Source: Merzomyia westermanni (taxonomy: Eukaryota > Arthropoda > Insecta > Diptera > Tephritidae). From it: a stretch of 64,000 nucleotides of DNA. Shown here one piece after another: positions 12,701 through 25,492 of this stretch. A model generated the notes under the pieces. It was not told the DNA's origin, ran no database searches, and saw only the letters and a program-made list of their open reading frames with translations. The stretch covers positions 188,774,770-188,838,769 of the forward strand of contig OX465289.1 in NCBI GenBank assembly GCA_949987695.1. The letters are read 5' to 3'. Position numbers and translations under genes: made by a program. The first letter of the stretch is position 1. Every line of letters starts with the position of its first letter.

Positions 12701-14144
12701 CTCAATTTAAAAAAATGCAAACTTTGATAGGTCTACAACGCTCCGTTTAGCCGCAAATCGCGTTTAAAGAAAAGTTAACTTCAAATGGCCATAACTTTCA
12801 CAGCTTTGCTCCGATTTTCATGGTTTATGTACCATTGGATAGCTGCAGCAATACCCTTTCCAAAAATGTATAGTTTTGCTGGTATATCTCAATTTAAAAA
12901 AATGCAAACTTTGATAGGTCTACAACGCTCCGTTTAGCCGCAAATCGCGTTTAAAGAAAAGTTAACTTCAAATGGCCATAACTTTCACAGCTTTGCTCCG
13001 ATTTTCATGGTTTATGTACCATTGGATAGCTGCAGCAATACCCTTTCCAAAAATGTATAGTTTTGCTGGTATATCTCAATTTAAAAAAATGCAAACTTTG
13101 ATAGGTCTACAACGCTCCGTTTAGCCGCAAATCGCGTTTAAAGAAAAGTTAACTTCAAATGGCCATAACTTTCACAGTTTTGCTCCGATTTTCATGGTTT
13201 ATGTACCATTGGATAGCTGCAGCAATACCCTTTCCAAAAATGTATAGTTTTGCTGGTATATCTCAATTTAAAAAAATGCAAACTTTGATAGGTCTACAAC
13301 GCTCCGTTTAGCCGCAAATCCCGTTTAAAGAAAAGTTAACTTCAAATGGCCATAACTTTCACAGCTTTGCTCCGATTTTCATGGTTTATGTACCATTGGA
13401 TAGCTGCAGCAATACCCTTTCCAAAAATGTATAGTTTTGCTGGGATATCTCAATTTAAAAAAATGCAAACTTTGATAGGTCTACAACGCTCCGTTTAGCC
13501 GCAAATCGCGTTTAAAGAAAAGTTAACTTCAAATGCCCATAACTTCCACAGTTTTGCTCCGATTTTCATGGTTTATGTACCATTGGATAGCTGCAGCAAT
13601 ACCCTTTCCAAAAATGTATAGTTTTGCTGGTATATCTCAATTTAAAAAAATGCAAACTTTGATAGGTCTACAACGCTCCGTTTAGCCGCAAATCGCGTTT
13701 AAAGAAAAGTTAACTTCAAATGCCCATAACTTCCACAGTTTTGCTCCGATTTTCATGGTTTATGTACCATTGGATAGCTGCAGCAATACCCTTTCCAAAA
13801 ATGTATAGTTTTGCTGGTATATCTCAATTTAAAAAAATGCAAACTTTGATAGGTCTACAACGCTCCGTTTAGCCGCAAATCGCGTTTAAAGAAAAGTTAA
13901 CTTCAAATGGCCATAACTTCCACAGTTTTGCTCCGATTTTCATGGTTTATGTACCATTGGATAGCTGCAGCAATACCCTTTCCAAAAATGTATAGTTTTG
14001 CTGGTATATCTCAATTTAAAAAAATGCAAACTTTGATAGGTCTACAACGCTCCGTTTAGCCGCAAATCGCGTTTAAAGAAAAGTTAACTTCAAATGGCCA
14101 TAACTTCCACAGTTTTGCTCCGAATTTCATGGTTTATGCACCAT
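3742..14144. repeat. Array segment B: alternating C150T/T156C and G140C blocks
   Basis: Runs of units reading CTTTCACAG, with or without T156C (CACAGCTTT), occupy about 4440-5900, 6680-8640 and 12600-13500. Between them are units with CTTCCACAG and a mix of ATGGCC and ATGCCC (G140C). The order C150T unit, C150T+T156C unit, two G140C units, then an ATGGCC unit occurs three times, with the first ATGCCC at 5935, 8671 and 13533. TATCACAA replaces TATCTCAA at 9895 and again at 11204, exactly seven units apart. Single-base length changes occur near 4821, 7168, 8031, 8191, 10394 and 10441. Confidence 0.88.
7296..7410. repeat. Truncated unit, 115 bp (72 bp missing)
   Basis: ATGCAA is joined directly to TACTTTCACAG, removing unit positions from about 72 to 144. 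The right side reads CATAC rather than CATAAC if one A was already missing, as it is in the unit near 4821. The donor may therefore have been a unit of that type. The junction has at most 1-2 bp of shared sequence. Only one copy of this deletion is present in the window. Confidence 0.93.
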
Positions 14145-14330
14145 TGGATAGCTGCAGCAATACCCTTTCCAAAAATGTATAGTTTTACTGGTATATCTCA
14201 ATTTAAAAAATGCAAACTTTGATAGGTATACAACGCTCCGTTTAGCCGGAAATCGCGTTTAAAGAAAAGTTAACTTCAAATGCCCATAACTTCCACAGTT
14301 TTGCTCCGATTTTCATGGTTTATGTACCAT

Positions 14331-15822
14331 TGGATAGCTGCAGCAATACCCTTTCCAAAAATGTATAGTTTTACTGGTATATCTCAATTTAAAAAATGCA
14401 AACTTTGATAGGTCTACAACGCTCCGTTTAGCCGCAAATCGCGTTTAAAGAAAAGTTAACTTCAAATGGCCATAACTTCCACAGTTTTGCTCCGATTTTC
14501 ATGGTTTATGTACCATTGGATAGCTGCAGCAATACCCTTTCCAAAAATGTATAGTTTTGCTGGTATATCTCAATTTAAAAAAATGCAAACTTTGATAGGT
14601 CTACAACGCTCCGTTTAGCCGCAAATCGCGTTTAAAGAAAAGTTAACTTCAAATGGCCATAACTTCCACAGTTTTGCTCCGATTTTCATGGTTTATGTAC
14701 CATTGGATAGCTGCAGCAATACCCTTTCCAAAAATGTATAGTTTTACTGGTATATCTCAATTTAAAAAATGCAAACTTTGATAGGTCTACAACGCTCCGT
14801 TTAGCCGCAAATCGCGTTTAAAGAAAAGTTAACTTCAAATGGCCATAACTTCCACAGTTTTGCTCCGATTTTCATGGTTTATGTACCATTGGATAGCTGC
14901 AGCAATACCCTTTCCAAAAATGTATAGTTTTGCTGGTATATCTCAATTTAAAAAAATGCAAACTTTGATAGGTCTACAACGCTCCGTTTAGCCGCAAATC
15001 GCGTTTAAAGAAAAGTTAACTTCAAATGGCCATAACTTCCACAGTTTTGCTCCGATTTTCATGGTTTATGTACCATTGGATAGCTGCAGCAATACCCTTT
15101 CCAAAAATGTATAGTTTTACTGGTATATCTCAATTAAAAAAATGCAAACTTTGATAGGTCTACAACGCTCCGTTTAGCCGCAAATCGCGTTTAAAGAAAA
15201 GTTAACTTCAAATGGCCCTAACTTCCACAGTTTTGCTCCGATTTTCATGGTTTATGTACCATTGGATAGCTGCAGCAATACCCTTTCCAAAAATGTATAG
15301 TTTTGCTGGTATATCTCAATTTAAAAAAATGCAAACTTTGATAGGTCTACAACGCTCCGTTTAGCCGCAAATCGCGTTTAAAGAAAAGTTAACTTCAAAT
15401 GGCCATAACTTCCACAGTTTTGCTCCGATTTTCATGGTTTATGTACCATTGGATAGCTGCAGCAATACCCTTTCCAAAAATGTATAGTTTTACTGGTATA
15501 TCTCAATTTAAAAAATGCAAACTTTGATAGGTCTACAACGCTCCGTTTAGCCGGAAATCGCGTTTAAAGAAAAGTTAACTTCAAATGGCCATAACTTCCA
15601 CAGTTTTGCTCCGATTTTCATGGTTTATGTACCATTGGATAGCTGCAGCAATACCCTTTCCAAAAATGTATAGTTTTGCTGGTATATCTCAATTTAAAAA
15701 AATGCAAACTTTGATAGGTCTACAACGCTCCGTTTAGCCGCAAATCGCGTTTAAAGAAAAGTTAACTTCAAATGGCCATAACTTCCACAGTTTTGCTCCG
15801 ATTTTCATGGTTTATGTACCAT
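14331..15822. repeat. Dimeric higher-order repeat, 373 bp x 4
   Basis: The G43A base falls at 14373, 14746, 15119 and 15492, each exactly 373 bases apart. Each dimer is one 186-bp G43A short-A-tract unit followed by one 187-bp ordinary unit. The third dimer reaches the same 186-bp length by losing a T (CAATTAAAAAAA near 15131) rather than an A. A further G43A unit at 14187 precedes the series directly. Confidence 0.92.
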
Positions 15823-18253
15823 TGGATAGCTGCAGCAATACCCTTTCCAAAAATGTATAGTTTTGCTGGTATATCTCAATTTAAAAAAATGCAAACTTTG
15901 ATAGGTCTACAACGCTCCGTTTAGCCGCAAATCGCGTTTAAAGAAAAGTTAACTTCAAATGGCCATAACTTCCACAGTTTTGCTCCGATTTTCATGGTTT
16001 ATGTACCATTGGATAGCTGCAGCAATACCCTTTCCAAAAATGTATAGTTTTGCTGGTATATCTCAATTTAAAAAAATGCAAACTTTGATAGGTCTACAAC
16101 GCTCCGTTTAGCCGCAAATCGCGTTTAAAGAAAAGTTAACTTCAAATGGCCATAACTTCCACAGTTTTGCTCCGATTTTCATGGTTTATGTACCATTGGA
16201 TAGCTGCAGCAATACCCTTTCCAAAAATGTATAGTTTTGCTGGTATATCTCAATTTAAAAAAATGCAAACTTTGATAGGTCTACAACGCTCCGTTTAGCC
16301 GCAAATCGCGTTTAAAGAAAAGTTAACTTCAAAGGCCCATAACTTCCACAGTTTTGCTCCGATTTTCATGGTTTATGTACCATTGGATAGCTGCAGCAAT
16401 ACCCTTTCCAAAAATGTATAGTTTTGCTGGTATATCTCAATTTAAAAAAATGCAAACTTTGATAGGTCTACAACGCTCCGTTTAGCCGCAAATCGCGTTT
16501 AAAGAAAAGTTAACTTCAAATGGCCATAACTTTCACAGTTTTGCTCCGATTTTCATGGTTTATGTACCATTGGATAGCTGCAGCAATACCCTTTCCAAAA
16601 ATGTATAGTTTTGCTGGTATATCTCAATTTAAAAAAATGCAAACTTTGATAGGTCTACAACGCTCCGTTTAGCCGCAAATCGCGTTTAAAGAAAAGTTAA
16701 CTTCAAATGGCCATAACTTTCACAGCTTTGCTCCGATTTTCATGGTTTATGTACCATTGGATAGCTGCAGCAATACCCTTTCCAAAAATGTATAGTTTTG
16801 CTGGTATATCTCAATTTAAAAAAATGCAAACTTTGATAGGTCTACAACGCTCCGTTTAGCCGCAAATCGCGTTTAAAGAAAAGTTAACTTCAAATGGCCA
16901 TAACTTTCACAGTTTTGCTCCGATTTTCATGGTTTATGTACCATTGGATAGCTGCAGCAATACCCTTTCCAAAAATGTATAGTTTTGCTGGTATATCTCA
17001 ATTTAAAAAAATGCAAACTTTGATAGGTCTACAACGCTCCGTTTAGCCGCAAATCGCGTTTAAAGAAAAGTTAACTTCAAATGGCCATAACTTCCACAGT
17101 TTTGCTCCGATTTTCATGGTTTATGTACCATTGGATAGCTGCAGCAATACCCTTTCCAAAAATGTATAGTTTTGCTGGTATATCTCAATTTAAAAAAATG
17201 CAAACTTTGATAGGTCTACAACGCTCCGTTTAGCCGCAAATCGCGTTTAAAGAAAAGTTAACTTCAAATGCCCATAACTTCCACAGTTTTGCTCCGATTT
17301 TCATGGTTTATGTACCATTGGATAGCTGCAGCAATACCCTTTCCAAAAATGTATAGTTTTGCTGGTATATCTCAATTTAAAAAAATGCAAACTTTGATAG
17401 GTCTACAACGCTCCGTTTAGCCGCAAATCGCGTTTAAAGAAAAGTTAACTTCAAATGCCCATAACTTCCACAGTTTTGCTCCGATTTTCATGGTTTATGT
17501 ACCATTGGATAGCTGCAGCAATACCCTTTCCAAAAATGTATAGTTTTGCTGGTATATCTCAATTTAAAAAAATGCAAACTTTGATAGGTCTACAACGCTC
17601 CGTTTAGCCGCAAATCGCGTTTAAAGAAAAGTTAACTTCAAATGCCCATAACTTCCACAGTTTTGCTCCGATTTTCATGGTTTATGTACCATTGGATAGC
17701 TGCAGCAATACCCTTTCCAAAAATGTATAGTTTTGCTGGTATATCTCAATTTAAAAAAATGCAAACTTTGATAGGTCTACAACGCTCCGTTTAGCCGCAA
17801 ATCGCGTTTAAAGAAAAGTTAACTTCAAATGGCCATAACTTCCACAGTTTTGCTCCGATTTTCATGGTTTATGTACCATTGGATAGCTGCAGCAATACCC
17901 TTTCCAAAAATGTATAGTTTTGCTGGTATATCTCAATTTAAAAAAATGCAAACTTTGATAGGTCTACAACGCTCCGTTTAGCCGCAAATCGCGTTTAAAG
18001 AAAAGTTAACTTCAAATGGCCATAACTTCCACAGTTTTGCTCCGATTTTCATGGTTTATGTACCATTGGATAGCTGCAGCAATACCCTTTCCAAAAATGT
18101 ATAGTTTTGCTGGTATATCTCAATTTAAAAAAATGCAAACTTTGATAGGTCTACAACGCTCCGTTTAGCCGCAAATCGCGTTTAAAGAAAAGTTAAGTTC
18201 AAATGCCCATAACTTCCACAGCTTTGCTCCGATTTTCATGGTTTATGTACCAT

Positions 18254-18999
18254 TGGATAGCTGCAGCAATACCCTTTCCAAAAATGTATAGTTTTACTGG
18301 TATATCTCAATTTAAAAAATGCAAACTTTGATAGGTATACAACGCTCCGTTTAGCCGGAAATCGCGTTTAAAGAAAAGTTAACTTCAAATGGCCATAACT
18401 TCCACAGTTTTGCTCCGATTTTCATGGTTTATGTACCATTGGATAGCTGCAGCAATACCCTTTCCAAAAATGTATAGTTTTGCTGGTATATCTCAATTTA
18501 AAAAAATGCAAACTTTGATAGGTCTACAACGCTCCGTTTAGCCGCAAATCGCGTTTAAAGAAAAGTTAACTTCAAATGCCCATAACTTCCACAGTTTTGC
18601 TCCGATTTTCATGGTTTATGTACCATTGGATAGCTGCAGCAATACCCTTTCCAAAAATGTATAGTTTTACTGGTATATCTCAATTTAAAAAATGCAAACT
18701 TTGATAGGTATACAACGCTCCGTTTAGCCGGAAATCGCGTTTAAAGAAAAGTTAACTTCAAATGGCCATAACTTCCACAGTTTTGCTCCGATTTTCATGG
18801 TTTATGTACCATTGGATAGCTGCAGCAATACCCTTTCCAAAAATGTATAGTTTTGCTGGTATATCTCAATTTAAAAAAATGCAAACTTTGATAGGTCTAC
18901 AACGCTCCGTTTAGCCGCAAATCGCGTTTAAAGAAAAGTTAACTTCAAATGGCCATAACTTCCACAGTTTTGCTCCGATTTTCATGGTTTATGTACCAT
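18254..18999. repeat. Dimeric higher-order repeat, 373 bp x 2 (G43A, C85A, C106G)
   Basis: G43A lies at 18296 and 18669 and GGTATAC at 18334 and 18707, both pairs 373 bases apart. The variant unit carries G43A, the short A tract, C85A and C106G together and is followed by an ordinary unit. It is the same kind of dimer as at 14331-15822 with two extra markers. Confidence 0.88.
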
Positions 19000-19560
19000 T
19001 GGATAGCTGCAGCAATACCCTTTCCAAAAATGTATAGTTTTGCTGGTATATCTCAATTTAAAAAAATGCAAACTTTGATAGGTCTACAACGCTCCGTTTA
19101 GCCGCAAATCGCGTTTAAAGAAAAGTTAACTTCAAATGGCCATAACTTCCACAGTTTTGCTCCGATTTTCATGGTTTATGTACCATTGGATAGCTGCAGC
19201 AATACCCTTTCCAAAAATGTATAGTTTTGCTGGTATATCTCAATTTAAAAAAATGCAAACTTTGATAGGTCTACAACGCTCCGTTTAGCCGCAAATCGCG
19301 TTTAAAGAAAAGTTAACTTCAAATGGCCATAACTTCCACAGTTTTGCTCCGATTTTCATGGTTTATGTACCATTGGATAGCTGCAGCAATACCCTTTCCA
19401 AAAATGTATAGTTTTGCTGGTATATCTCAATTTAAAAAAATGCAAACTTTGATAGGTCTACAACGCTCCGTTTAGCCGCAAATCGCGTTTAAAGAAAAGT
19501 TAACTTCAAATGGCCATAACTTCCACAGTTTTGCTCCGATTTTCATGGTTTATGTACCAT

Positions 19561-20306
19561 TGGATAGCTGCAGCAATACCCTTTCCAAAAATGTATAGTT
19601 TTGCTGGTATATCTCAATTTAAAAAATGCAAACTTTGATAGGTATACAACGCTCCGTTTAGCCGGAAATCGCGTTTAAAGAAAAGTTAACTTCAAATGGC
19701 CATAACTTCCACAGTTTTGCTCCGATTTTCATGGTTTATGTACCATTGGATAGCTGCAGCAATACCCTTTCCAAAAATGTATAGTTTTGCTGGTATATCT
19801 CAATTTAAAAAAATGCAAACTTTGATAGGTCTACAACGCTCCGTTTAGCCGCAAATCGCGTTTAAAGAAAAGTTAACTTCAAATGGCCATAACTTCCACA
19901 GTTTTGCTCCGATTTTCATGGTTTATGTACCATTGGATAGCTGCAGCAATACCCTTTCCAAAAATGTATAGTTTTGCTGGTATATCTCAATTTAAAAAAT
20001 GCAAACTTTGATAGGTATACAACGCTCCGTTTAGCCGGAAATCGCGTTTAAAGAAAAGTTAACTTCAAATGGCCATAACTTCCACAGTTTTGCTCCGATT
20101 TTCATGGTTTATGTACCATTGGATAGCTGCAGCAATACCCTTTCCAAAAATGTATAGTTTTGCTGGTATATCTCAATTTAAAAAAATGCAAACTTTGATA
20201 GGTCTACAACGCTCCGTTTAGCCGCAAATCGCGTTTAAAGAAAAGTTAACTTCAAATGGCCATAACTTCCACAGTTTTGCTCCGATTTTCATGGTTTATG
20301 TACCAT
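19561..20306. repeat. Dimeric higher-order repeat, 373 bp x 2 (C85A, C106G without G43A)
   Basis: GGTATAC lies at 19641 and 20014, 373 bases apart, with the six-A tract and GCCGGAAATC in the same unit. Position 43 is the ordinary G. This is a recombinant form of the 18254-18999 dimer: left part ordinary, right part variant. Confidence 0.85.
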
Positions 20307-23300
20307 TGGATAGCTGCAGCAATACCCTTTCCAAAAATGTATAGTTTTGCTGGTATATCTCAATTTAAAAAAATGCAAACTTTGATAGGTCTACAACGCT
20401 CCGTTTAGCCGCAAATCGCGTTTAAAGAAAAGTTAACTTCAAATGGCCATAACTTCCACAGTTTTGCTCCGATTTTCATGGTTTATGTACCATTGGATAG
20501 CTGCAGCAATACCCTTTCCAAAAATGTATAGTTTTGCTGGTATATCTCAATTTAAAAAAATGCAAACTTTGATAGGTCTACAACGCTCCGTTTAGCCGCA
20601 AATCGCGTTTAAAGAAAAGTTAACTTCAAATGGCCATAACTTCCACAGTTTTGCTCCGATTTTCATGGTTTATGTACCATTGGATAGCTGCAGCAATACC
20701 CTTTCCAAAAATGTATAGTTTTGCTGGTATATCTCAATTTAAAAAAATGCAAACTTTGATAGGTCTACAACGCTCCGTTTAGCCGCAAATCGCGTTTAAA
20801 GAAAAGTTAACTTCAAATGCCCATAACTTCCACAGTTTTGCTCCGATTTTCATGGTTTATGTACCATTGGATAGCTGCAGCAATACCCTTTCCAAAAATG
20901 TATAGTTTTACTGGTATATCTCAATTTAAAAAAATGCAAACTTTGATAGGTTTACAACGCTCCGTTTAGCCGGAAATCGCGTTTAAAGAAAAGTTAACTT
21001 CAAATGCCCATAACTTCCACAGTTTTGCTCCGATTTTCATGGTTTATGTACCATTGGATAGCTGCAGCAATACCCTTTCCAAAAATGTATAGTTTTACTG
21101 GTATATCTCAATTTAAAAAAATGCAAACTTTGATAGGTTTACAACGCTCCGTTTAGCCGGAAATCGCGTTTAAAGAAAAGTTAACTTCAAATGCCCATAA
21201 CTTCCACAGTTTTGCTCCGATTTTCATGGTTTATGTACCATTGGATAGCTGCAGCAATACCCTTTCCAAAAATGTATAGTTTTGCTGGTATATCTCAATT
21301 TAAAAAAATGCAAACTTTGATAGGTCTACAACGCTCCGTTTAGCCGCAAATCGCGTTTAAAGAAAAGTTAACTTCAAATGCCCATAACTTCCACAGTTTT
21401 GCTCCGATTTTCATGGTTTATGTACCATTGGATAGCTGCAGCAATACCCTTTCCAAAAATGTATAGTTTTACTGGTATATCTCAATTTAAAAAAATGCAA
21501 ACTTTGATAGGTTTACAACGCTCCGTTTAGCCGGAAATCGCGTTTAAAGAAAAGTTAACTTCAAATGCCCATAACTTCCACAGTTTTGCTCCGATTTTCA
21601 TGGTTTATGTACCATTGGATAGCTGCAGCAATACCCTTTCCAAAAATGTATAGTTTTGCTGGTATATCTCAATTTAAAAAAATGCAAACTTTGATAGGCC
21701 TACAACGCTCCGTTTAGCCGCAAATCGCGTTTAAAGAAAAGTTAACTTCAAATGCCCATAACTTCCACAGTTTTGCTCCGATTTTCATGGTTTATGTACC
21801 ATTGGATAGCTGCAGCAATACCCTTTCCAAAAATGTATAGTTTTGCTGGTATATCTCAATTTAAAAAAATGCAAACTTTGATAGGCCTACAACGCTCCGT
21901 TTAGCCGCAAATCGCGTTTAAAGAAAAGTTAACTTCAAATGCCCATAACTTCCACAGTTTTGCTCCGATTTTCATGGTTTATGTACCATTGGATAGCTGC
22001 AGCAATACCCTTTCCAAAAATGTATAGTTTTGCTGGTATATCTCAATTTAAAAAAATGCAAACTTTGATAGGTCTACAACGCTCCGTTTAGCCGCAAATC
22101 GCGTTTAAAGAAAAGTTAACTTCAAATGCCCATAACTTCCACAGTTTTGCTCCGATTTTCATGGTTTATGTACCATTGGATAGCTGCAGCAATACCCTTT
22201 CCAAAAATGTATAGTTTTACTGGTATATCTCAATTTAAAAAAATGCAAACTTTGATAGGTTTACAACGCTCCGTTTAGCCGGAAATCGCGTTTAAAGAAA
22301 AGTTAACTTCAAATGCCCATAACTTCCACAGTTTTGCTCCGATTTTCATGGTTTATGTACCATTGGATAGCTGCAGCAATACCCTTTCCAAAAATGTATA
22401 GTTTTGCTGGTATATCTCAATTTAAAAAAATGCAAACTTTGATAGGTCTACAACGCTCCGTTTAGCCGCAAATCGCGTTTAAAGAAAAGTTAACTTCAAA
22501 TGCCCATAACTTCCACAGTTTTGCTCCGATTTCATGGTTTGTGTACCATTGGATAGCTGCAGCAATACCCTTTCCAAAAATGTATAGTTTTGCTGGTATA
22601 TCTCAATTTAAAAAAATGCAAACTTTGATAGGTCTACAACGCTCCGTTTAGCCGGAAATCGCGTTTAAAGAAAAGTTAACTTCAAATGCCCATAACTTCC
22701 ACAGTTTTGCTCCGATTTTCATGGTTTATGTACCATTGGATAGCTGCAGCAATACCCTTTCCAAAAATGTATAGTTTTGCTGGTATATCTCAATTTAAAA
22801 AAATGCAAACTTTGATAGGTCTACAACGCTCCGTTTAGCCGCAAATCGCGTTTAAAGAAAAGTTAACTTCAAATGCCCATAACTTCCACAGTTTTGCTCC
22901 GATTTTCATGGTTTATGTACCATTGGATAGCTGCAGCAATACCCTTTCCAAAAATGTATAGTTTTGCTGGTATATCTCAATTTAAAAAAATGCAAACTTT
23001 GATAGGTCTACAACGCTCCGTTTAGCCGCAAATCGCGTTTAAAGAAAAGTTAACTTCAAATGCCCATAACTTCCACAGTTTTGCTCCGATTTTCATGGTT
23101 TATGTACCATTGGATAGCTGCAGCAATACCCTTTCCAAAAATGTATAGTTTTGCTGGTATATCTCAATTTAAAAAAATGCAAACTTTGATAGGTCTACAA
23201 CGCTCCGTTTAGCCGGAAATCGCGTTTAAAGAAAAGTTAACTTCAAATGCCCATAACTTCCACAGTTTTGCTCCGATTTTCATGGTTTATGTACCATTGG

Positions 23301-24421
23301 ATAGCTGCAGCAATACCCTTTCCAAAAATGTATAGTTTTACTGGTATATCTCAATTTAAAAAAATGCAAACTTTGATAGGTCTACAACGCTCCGTTTAGC
23401 CGCAAATCGCGTTTAAAGAAAAGTTAACTTCAAATGCCCATAACTTCCACAGTTTTGCTCCGATTTTCATGGTTTATGTACCATTGGATAGCTGCAGCAA
23501 TACCCTTTCCAAAAAATGTATAGTTTTACTGGTATATCTCAATTTAAAAAAATGCAAACTTTGATAGGTTTACAACGCTCCGTTTAGCCGGAAATCGCGT
23601 TTAAAGAAAAGTTAACTTCAAATGCCCATAACTTCCACAGTTTTGCTCCGATTTTCATGGTTTATGTACCATTGGATAGCTGCAGCAATACCCTTTCCAA
23701 AAATGTATAGTTTTGCTGGTATATCTCAATTTAAAAAAATGCAAACTTTGATAGGTCTACAACGCTCCGTTTAGCCGCAAATCGCGTTTTAAAGAAAAGT
23801 TAACTTCAAATGCCCATAACTTCCACAGTTTTGCTCCGATTTTCATGGTTTATGTACCATTGGATAGCTGCAGCAATACCCTTTCCAAAAATGTATAGTT
23901 TTGCTGGTATATCTCAATTTAAAAAAATGCAAACTTTGATAGGTCTACAACGCTCCGTTTAGCCGCAAATCGCGTTTAAAGAAAAGTTAACTTCAAATGC
24001 CCATAACTTCCACAGTTTTGCTCCGATTTTCATGGTTTATGTACCATTGGATAGCTGCAGCAATACCCTTTCCAAAAATGTATAGTTTTGCTGGTATATC
24101 TCAATTTAAAAAAATGCAAACTTTGATAGGTCTACAACGCTCCGTTTAGCCGCAAATCGCGTTTAAAGAAAAGTTAACTTCAAATGCCCATAACTTCCAC
24201 AGTTTTGCTCCGATTTTCATGGTTTATGTACCATTGGATAGCTGCAGCAATACCCTTTCCAAAAATGTATAGTTTTACTGGTATATCTCAATTTAAAAAA
24301 ATGCAATTTTTGATAGGTCTACAACGCTCCGTTTAGCCGCAAATCGCGTTTAAAGAAAAGTTAACTTCAAATGCCCATAACTTCCACAGTTTTGCTCCGA
24401 TTTTCATGGTTTATGTACCAT
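20120..24421. repeat. Array segment D: G140C-rich units with G43A/C85T/C106G type
   Basis: Nearly all units from 20818 on read ATGCCC. A distinct type combining TTTACTGG, GGTTTAC (C85T) and GCCGGAAATC occurs with G43A at 20910, 21097, 21471, 22219 and 23528. A recombinant with G43A but ordinary later positions is at 23340. GGCCTAC (T84C) appears in two adjacent units near 21697 and 21884. Single-base length changes occur near 22530 (minus), 23514 and 23787 (plus). ATGCAATTTTTG near 24303 is a local double substitution. Confidence 0.88.
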
Positions 24422-24608
24422 TGGATAGCTGCAGCAATACCCTTTCCAAAAATGTATAGTTTTGCTGGTATATCTCAAATTATAAAAATGCAAACTTTGA
24501 TAGGTCTACAACGCTCCGTTTAGCCGCAAATCGCGTTTAAAGAAAAGTTAACTTCAAATGGCCATAACTTCCACAGTTTTGCTCCGATTTTCATGGTTTA
24601 TGTACCAT

Positions 24609-24744
24609 TGGATAGCTGCAGCAATACCCTTTCCAAAAATGTATAGTTTTGCTGGTATATCTCAAATCGCGTTTAAAGAAAAGTTAACTTCAAATGGCCA
24701 TAACTTTCACAGTTTTGCTCCGATTTTCATGGTTTATGTACCAT
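24609..24744. repeat. Truncated unit, 136 bp (51 bp missing)
   Basis: CTCAAAT runs straight into CGCGTTTAAAG. The deletion joins unit positions 55-59 to 106-110, and both ends carry CAAAT, giving 5 bp of microhomology. The left CAAAT exists only because the parent unit had T58A, so the subfamily variant created the homology. Only one copy is present. Confidence 0.94.
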
Positions 24745-25492
24745 TGGATAGCTGCAGCAATACCCTTTCCAAAAATGTATAGTTTTGCTGGTATATCTCA
24801 AATTATAAAAATGCAAACTTTGATAGGTCTACAACGCTCCGTTTAGCCGCAAATCGCGTTTAAAGAAAAGTTAACTTCAAATGCCCATAACTTCCACAGT
24901 TTTGCTCCGATTTTCATGGTTTATGTACCATTCGATAGCTGCAGCAATACCCTTTCCAAAAATGTATAGTTTTGCTGGTATATCTCAAATTATAAAAATG
25001 CAAACTTTGATAGGTCTACAACGCTCCGTTTAGCCGCAAATCGCGTTTAAAGAAAAGTTAACTTCAAATGGCCATAACTTTCACAGTTTTGCTCCGATTT
25101 TCATGGTTTATGTACCATTGGATAGCTGCAGCAATACCCTTTCCAAAAATGTATAGTTTTGCTGGTATATCTCAAATTATAAAAATGCAAACTTTGATAG
25201 GTCTACAACGCTCCGTTTAGCCGCAAATCGCGTTTAAAGAAAAGTTAACTTCAAATGGCCATAACTTCCACAGTTTTGCTCCGATTTTCATGGTTTATGT
25301 ACCATTGGATAGCTGCAGCAATACCCTTTCCAAAAATGTATAGTTTTGCTGGTATATCTCAATTTAAAAAAATGCAAACTTTGATAGGTCTACAACGCTC
25401 CGTTTAGCCGCAAATCGCGTTTAAAGAAAAGTTAACTTCAAATGCCCATAACTTCCACAGTTTTGCTCCGATTTTCATGGTTTATGTACCAT

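Larger units (their letters stand above)
14145..20119. repeat. Array segment C: G43A, six-A and C85A/C106G subfamilies
   Basis: Units with TTTACTGG (G43A) usually also have six instead of seven As at 61-67, so they are 186 bp long. Some also carry GGTATAC (C85A) and GCCGGAAATC (C106G), at 14225, 18334, 18707, 19641 and 20014. Ordinary 187-bp units lie between them. The coupling of these variants in one unit type shows that it was amplified as a whole. TTTATGCACC (T182C) appears once near 14138 and otherwise only at the far right of the window. Confidence 0.9.

Noticed and set aside
24558..24782. 74-codon open frame
   Set aside because: Produced by the 51-bp deletion in the 136-bp unit; satellite sequence throughout.
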